From Gammaproteobacteria bacterium (GTDB taxonomy: Bacteria > Pseudomonadota > Gammaproteobacteria > Granulosicoccales > Granulosicoccaceae), in assembly GCA_020444765.1 (NCBI GenBank), contig JAGRHW010000024.1, positions 1 through 17,611 of the forward strand: a stretch of 17,611 nucleotides of DNA, read 5' to 3'. The position numbers and the translations under genes are program-made. Under the pieces are notes generated by a model, which saw nothing but the letters and a program-made list of their open reading frames with translations, searched no databases and had not been told where the DNA came from. Positions 14,212 through 17,611 of the stretch are shown in pieces. Every line of letters begins with the position of its first letter. Positions within the stretch are counted from its first letter, which is position 1.

Positions 14212-15495
14212 TTAAAGCCGATCCCGCAGACTGTAATACAACATGCCGGCAACCTGGGCCGGGTAACGCAACCAGCGCCCACCCGGAAAGGAGTGACTTG
14301 GCAGTCGGGCGAACACGTCAAAGCGCTCCGCGCTGCCGGCCACGGCCTCGGCAATCAGCTTGCCGGACAGCGTTGCCATCCCGACACCATGCCCTGAAAA
14401 TCCCTGTGCATAATAGATATCCCCATCCAGCCGGCCGATATGTGGCATGCGGTTCAGAGTAATTGCAAGCGTGCCACCCCAGGCATAATCGATTCTTGTG
14501 CCGCTCAATTGCGGATAGATTTTCAGCATGTATTTGCGAACAAAGCGGTGGAGATCTTTCGGGAAATTCGGCGAATAATTTTCACCGCCACCGAACAGCA
14601 AACGCCGGTCTTCCGACAAACGATAATAATTGATAACAAACTTGCTGTCGGCAACCGCCACGTCGTCGCGAATAATTCGTCGGGCGAGCGCTTCGTCCAG
14701 CGGTTCGGTAGCAAGGATAAAATTATTGATCGGCATGATCCTGCTAGCCAGGCGCGGCTCGATACGGCCAAGATAACCGTTGCAGGCCAGAACGGTAAAA
14801 CGCGGCCTGACCCGCCCTCGCTCGGTAACAAGACAGGCCTTGCCCTGCTCCCTGAGCTTGAGCACGGGACTGTGCTCGAAGATTCTCACGCCGGCTTTTT
14901 GTGCGGCGCCGCCGAGCCCGAGAGCAAAGTTCAGGGGATGCAGATGTCCGGCGCCGGTGTCGATCGAGCCGCCGAAATAGGCATCAGTCTCGATCATGTC
15001 GCGCATTTCCTCGCGGCTTACCGGGCGGATCTGCTGATAGCCGTACTCTGTCTGCAGCTTTTCAGCGTAACGCATCTCCGCATCCGCAAGCGCGGGCTTG
15101 TGCGAGGCGTGCAGAATACCGGGCTTGTAATCGCAATCGATGGCATGACGCGCTATCAGCTCCCTGACAGTCGACTTGGACTCTTCGGCAAGATCCCACA
15201 GCCTCCGCGCGGTCTCCCTGCCATGGCGGGATTCCAGATCATCCTGTTCGACGCGTTGTCCGCTGCCGAGTTGCCCTCCGTTGCGGCCGGACGCCCCCCA
15301 GCCGATTTTCTGCGCTTCCAGCAACACCACCTCATAACCACGCTCGGCCAGATGCAGAGCTGTCGACAAGCCGGTATAGCCGCCGCCGACCACGCAAACG
15401 TCACAGTCGACCGTTTCGTCAAGAGTCGGAAACGCCGGCAGCGTGTTGGCGGTCGCCGCATACCAGGAATCCGGATAGCCCTGTGCGTCCATCAT
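14212..15495 (-). CDS. puuB: FAD-dependent gamma-glutamylputrescine oxidase-like protein
   Basis: A 427-residue DAO-family flavoenzyme. The FAD Rossmann motif is at residues 32-60, with VVGGGYTG and the ribose-binding Glu60, followed by GWGASGRNGGQL (65-76). The C-terminal flavin segment is GFSGHGVGMATLSGKLIAEA. PuuB/PauB enzymes oxidise gamma-glutamylated polyamines to the aldehyde with release of ammonia and H2O2. It starts 17 bp after the spuC-like stop, in one operon with the synthetase and aminotransferase, which supports polyamine substrates. Two ATGs (15495, 15492) are adjacent and the ribosome site is weak (AGGGG). The gene symbol is by analogy; a broader amine or amino-acid oxidase role cannot be excluded. 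Confidence 0.85.
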   Translation of the reverse strand: MMDAQGYPDSWYAATANTLPAFPTLDETVDCDVCVVGGGYTGLSTALHLAERGYEVVLLEAQKIGWGASGRNGGQLGSGQRVEQDDLESRHGRETARRLWDLAEESKSTVRELIARHAIDCDYKPGILHASHKPALADAEMRYAEKLQTEYGYQQIRPVSREEMRDMIETDAYFGGSIDTGAGHLHPLNFALGLGGAAQKAGVRIFEHSPVLKLREQGKACLVTERGRVRPRFTVLACNGYLGRIEPRLASRIMPINNFILATEPLDEALARRIIRDDVAVADSKFVINYYRLSEDRRLLFGGGENYSPNFPKDLHRFVRKYMLKIYPQLSGTRIDYAWGGTLAITLNRMPHIGRLDGDIYYAQGFSGHGVGMATLSGKLIAEAVAGSAERFDVFARLPSHSFPGGRWLRYPAQVAGMLYYSLRDRL

Positions 15496-15512
15496 GCGGC
15501 CCCTGATAAAAT

Positions 15513-16886
15513 CTAATGATCCATACCGAGTTCAGCCGCCGTCAGATCAAGACACTTGCGGGCGATGTCGATCATCTCGTCGATTTGTCCGGTGTTGATA
15601 ATCAACGGTGGTGAAATAATCATCGTATCCTCGACCGCGCGCATCACCAGCCCGTTATCGAAACAGAAATCTCGGCAGATCGTGCCCACGGTTCCAGGCT
15701 TGTCAAAACGCTGACGCCTGGATTTATCCTTGACCAGCTCCAATGCGCCCATCAGGCCAATCGAACGCGCCTCGCCGACCAGCGGATGCGATTCCAGCGA
15801 CTTCCAGCGCTCTGCGAGATAAGGCGCCGTCGTCGTATCGACGGTCTCGACAATGCCCTCGTCGCGCAGGATGTTGATGTTGGCAAGCGCCACTGCCGCC
15901 GCGACCGGATGCCCGGAATAGGTAAAACCGTGGTTGAAGTCGCCGCCGTCAAGCAGCGTTTCGCTGATGTGATCGGCCACCATGACACCACCGATCGGCA
16001 GATAACCCGACGACAGCCCCTTGGCGATCGGCATCAGGTCCGGCTTGAGGTCATAGTAATCGGAACCGAACCACTGACCGGTCCGGCCGAAGCCGCAGAT
16101 GACCTCATCCACCACCAGCAGAATGTCATAGGCGTCGCAGATCCGTTTGATTTCCGGCCAGTAGCTTTGCGGCGGCACGATCACCCCGCCGGCACCCTGT
16201 ACCGGTTCGGCGATAAATGCCGCGACCTTGTCGACACCGAGTTCGAGGATTTTTTCTTCCAGCAACCGGGCCGCCTTAAGGCCGAACTCCTCGGGCGTCT
16301 GATCCCCTCCTTTCTGGTACCAGTAAGGTTGTCCGATATGCACGATGCCGGGAATCGGCAAGCCGCCCTGGGCATGCATCGGCTTCATTCCACCAAGACT
16401 GGCGCCGGCCATCGTGCTGCCGTGATAGGCGTTTTCCCGACTGATGATAATCTGTTTTTCGGCCTGTCCACGGATATCCCAATAGCGCCGGACCATGCGT
16501 ACAACCGTGTCGTTGGCTTCGGAACCGGAATTGGTGTAGAACACCCGACTCATATGGCCCGGCGTGACTTCGGCAAGCATGCTGCTCAATTCGACCGCCG
16601 GCGGATGGGTGCTCTTGAAGAAATTATTGTAATACGGCAACTCCAGCATCTGCTGATAGGCGACTTCCGCCAGCTCCCGGCGGCCATAACCGACGTTGAC
16701 ACACCACAGGCCGGCCATGCCGTCGAGAATTTTGTGCCCTTCGCTGTCCCACAGGTACACGCCCTTGGCGTGGGTGACAATGCGTGGACCGACTTCTTTC
16801 AATTGCTTGAAATCACTGAACGGCGCCAGGTGATGGTCGTTGCTCAGTTGTTGCCAGTGGAGGGTTTGCGGGTTCTTGTTAGTCAT
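15513..16886 (-). CDS. spuC: Putrescine/polyamine:pyruvate aminotransferase, SpuC-like
   Basis: A 457-residue class III, PLP-dependent omega-aminotransferase of normal length. Visible motifs are YTNSGSEAND (117-126, phosphate and cofactor contacts), NAYHGST (152-158), VVDEV (258-262) with Asp260 pairing to the pyridine nitrogen, and PIAKGLSSGYLPIGG (286-300) with Lys289 as Schiff-base lysine. SpuC-type enzymes transfer the terminal amine of putrescine or related diamines to pyruvate. AAGGAGAG precedes ATG 16886. It lies between the gamma-glutamylpolyamine synthetase and the FAD oxidase. Substrate preference within the beta-alanine/putrescine/diamine group cannot be read with certainty. Confidence 0.9.
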   Translation of the reverse strand: MTNKNPQTLHWQQLSNDHHLAPFSDFKQLKEVGPRIVTHAKGVYLWDSEGHKILDGMAGLWCVNVGYGRRELAEVAYQQMLELPYYNNFFKSTHPPAVELSSMLAEVTPGHMSRVFYTNSGSEANDTVVRMVRRYWDIRGQAEKQIIISRENAYHGSTMAGASLGGMKPMHAQGGLPIPGIVHIGQPYWYQKGGDQTPEEFGLKAARLLEEKILELGVDKVAAFIAEPVQGAGGVIVPPQSYWPEIKRICDAYDILLVVDEVICGFGRTGQWFGSDYYDLKPDLMPIAKGLSSGYLPIGGVMVADHISETLLDGGDFNHGFTYSGHPVAAAVALANINILRDEGIVETVDTTTAPYLAERWKSLESHPLVGEARSIGLMGALELVKDKSRRQRFDKPGTVGTICRDFCFDNGLVMRAVEDTMIISPPLIINTGQIDEMIDIARKCLDLTAAELGMDH

Positions 16887-16911
16887 AAAGCACTCTCCTT
16901 TATTCCGTTAG

Positions 16912-16936
16912 GTGCCGCGCCTTCCTGGCGCAGCAC
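16912..16936 (-). other. Intergenic hairpin between the synthetase and spuC
   Basis: GTGCCGCGCC (16912-16921) pairs with GGCGCAGCAC (16927-16936): ten pairs with one G-U when read on the minus strand, and a 5-nt loop. No U-tract follows. It probably serves mRNA processing or stability, or partial termination, in the 71-bp gap. Confidence 0.45.
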
Positions 16937-16957
16937 TCTGGTGACAGACGGGGTGGA

Positions 16958-17611
16958 TCAGACGGCGAACAGCAGGAATTCCCGCTCCCACGAACTGATG
17001 ACACGCTTGAAGTTTTCATGCTCGGCACGTTTGACTGCGATGTAACCCGCAATGAATTTGGTGCCCAGGTATTTCTCTACAGTCTTGCTGCTTTCCATGC
17101 GTGCCAGGGCTTCTTCCAGGGTCAGCGGCAGGCGCAGGTTGCGGCGCTCATAACCGCGGCCCACCACTGGCGCGCTCGGATTGATCCCTTCCACCATACC
17201 GATGTAGCCGCACAGCAAGCTGGCAGCAATGGCCAGGTACGGGTTGGCGTCGGCCCCCGGCAGGCGGTTCTCGACCCGGCGGTTTTGCGGGCCGGCATCC
17301 GGTACGCGCAGACCTACGGTGCGGTTCTCTTCGCCCCATTCCACGTTTACCGGCGCCGAGGTATCAGGCAGGAAGCGGCGGAAGGAGTTCACGTTCGGTG
17401 CAAACAGTGGCAGCAGTTCGGGAATGAACTTCTGCAAGCCGCCGATGTGATTCAGGAACAGCTGGCTCATGGTTCCATCTTCATTGGAGAAGATGTTTTT
17501 GCCGGTTTCGATGTCGATGATGCTCTGGTGCAAGTGCATGGCGCTGCCCGGTTCGCCGGTCATGGGTTTGGCCATGAAGGTAGCGGCTACGTCGTGCTTG
17601 AGCGCGGCTTC
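16958..17611 (-). CDS. puuA: Gamma-glutamylpolyamine synthetase (glutamine synthetase family), C-terminal part
   Basis: Partial: the frame is open to the window edge, so only the C-terminal 217 residues are present and the start lies beyond 17611. It is the catalytic C-domain of a glutamine-synthetase-family enzyme. Visible are SAMHLHQSI (metal-site region), ENRTVGLRVPDAGPQNRRVE and NRLPGADANPYLAIAASLLC, close to PuuA/SpuI-type enzymes rather than nitrogen-assimilation GlnA. These couple glutamate to putrescine or other polyamines with ATP. It is first in the minus-strand group with the spuC- and puuB-like genes, 71 bp apart. The precise amine cannot be told from this half. Confidence 0.88.
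   Translation of the reverse strand, partial: EAALKHDVAATFMAKPMTGEPGSAMHLHQSIIDIETGKNIFSNEDGTMSQLFLNHIGGLQKFIPELLPLFAPNVNSFRRFLPDTSAPVNVEWGEENRTVGLRVPDAGPQNRRVENRLPGADANPYLAIAASLLCGYIGMVEGINPSAPVVGRGYERRNLRLPLTLEEALARMESSKTVEKYLGTKFIAGYIAVKRAEHENFKRVISSWEREFLLFAV

Noticed and set aside
15786..17045. 419-codon plus-strand frame opposite the aminotransferase
   Set aside because: It is a shadow of spuC in a GC-rich region, without domain, and runs across the spuC/puuA gap.

Overview
The window looks like a chromosomal stretch from a free-living, probably aquatic gammaproteobacterium. The pointers are a complete PstSCAB phosphate importer, ADP-heptose genes for a Gram-negative LPS inner core, a Spu/Puu-type polyamine catabolism cluster, and short palindromic intergenic repeats of the kind common in Gammaproteobacteria. 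No rRNA, tRNA, CRISPR array, transposase or integrase was found. I cannot name the genus from sequence alone.

Layout. Positions 1-204 hold about 1.8 tandem copies of a ~115-bp unit built on an 84-bp composite palindrome; the same element returns at 14013-14140. A minus-strand intrinsic terminator (211-243) follows, then a poorly supported small ORF (275-487, minus). A plus-strand pair comes next: a shortened PstS-like periplasmic protein (711-1247) behind a convincing Pho box, and an 84-residue protein of unknown function (1270-1524). It abuts, with no gap, a convergent Fic-fold gene (1525-2223) whose motif carries Gln where the catalytic His should be. The pst operon (pstS-pstC-pstA-pstB, minus, 6197 to 2333) has its own Pho-box promoter, a strong hairpin between pstS and pstC, and no phoU after pstB.

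Upstream lies an LPS heptose operon on the minus strand: hldE, hldD and a GT9 glycosyltransferase whose usual catalytic Asp position reads Asn. Divergent from hldE are a thiamine-binding MTH1187/UPF0045-type protein and a TAXI-family periplasmic receptor with no TRAP membrane subunits beside it. After a 407-bp intergenic region with tandem hairpins and a perfect 16-bp palindrome over a -35 hexamer comes a large lipoprotein (LTD domain, Ig-like domain, BNR/Asp-box propeller). The window ends in a minus-strand polyamine cluster: partial gamma-glutamylpolyamine synthetase, SpuC-like aminotransferase and PuuB/PauB-like FAD oxidase.

How it fits together. The left third is a phosphate-starvation locus: two independent Pho-box promoters face each other across the pst operon and the truncated PstS-like/small-protein/Fic group. 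This arrangement is the best candidate for something undescribed. The middle builds the ADP-heptose donor and transfers heptose or a related sugar. The right end degrades putrescine-type amines. Links between these blocks are not evident.
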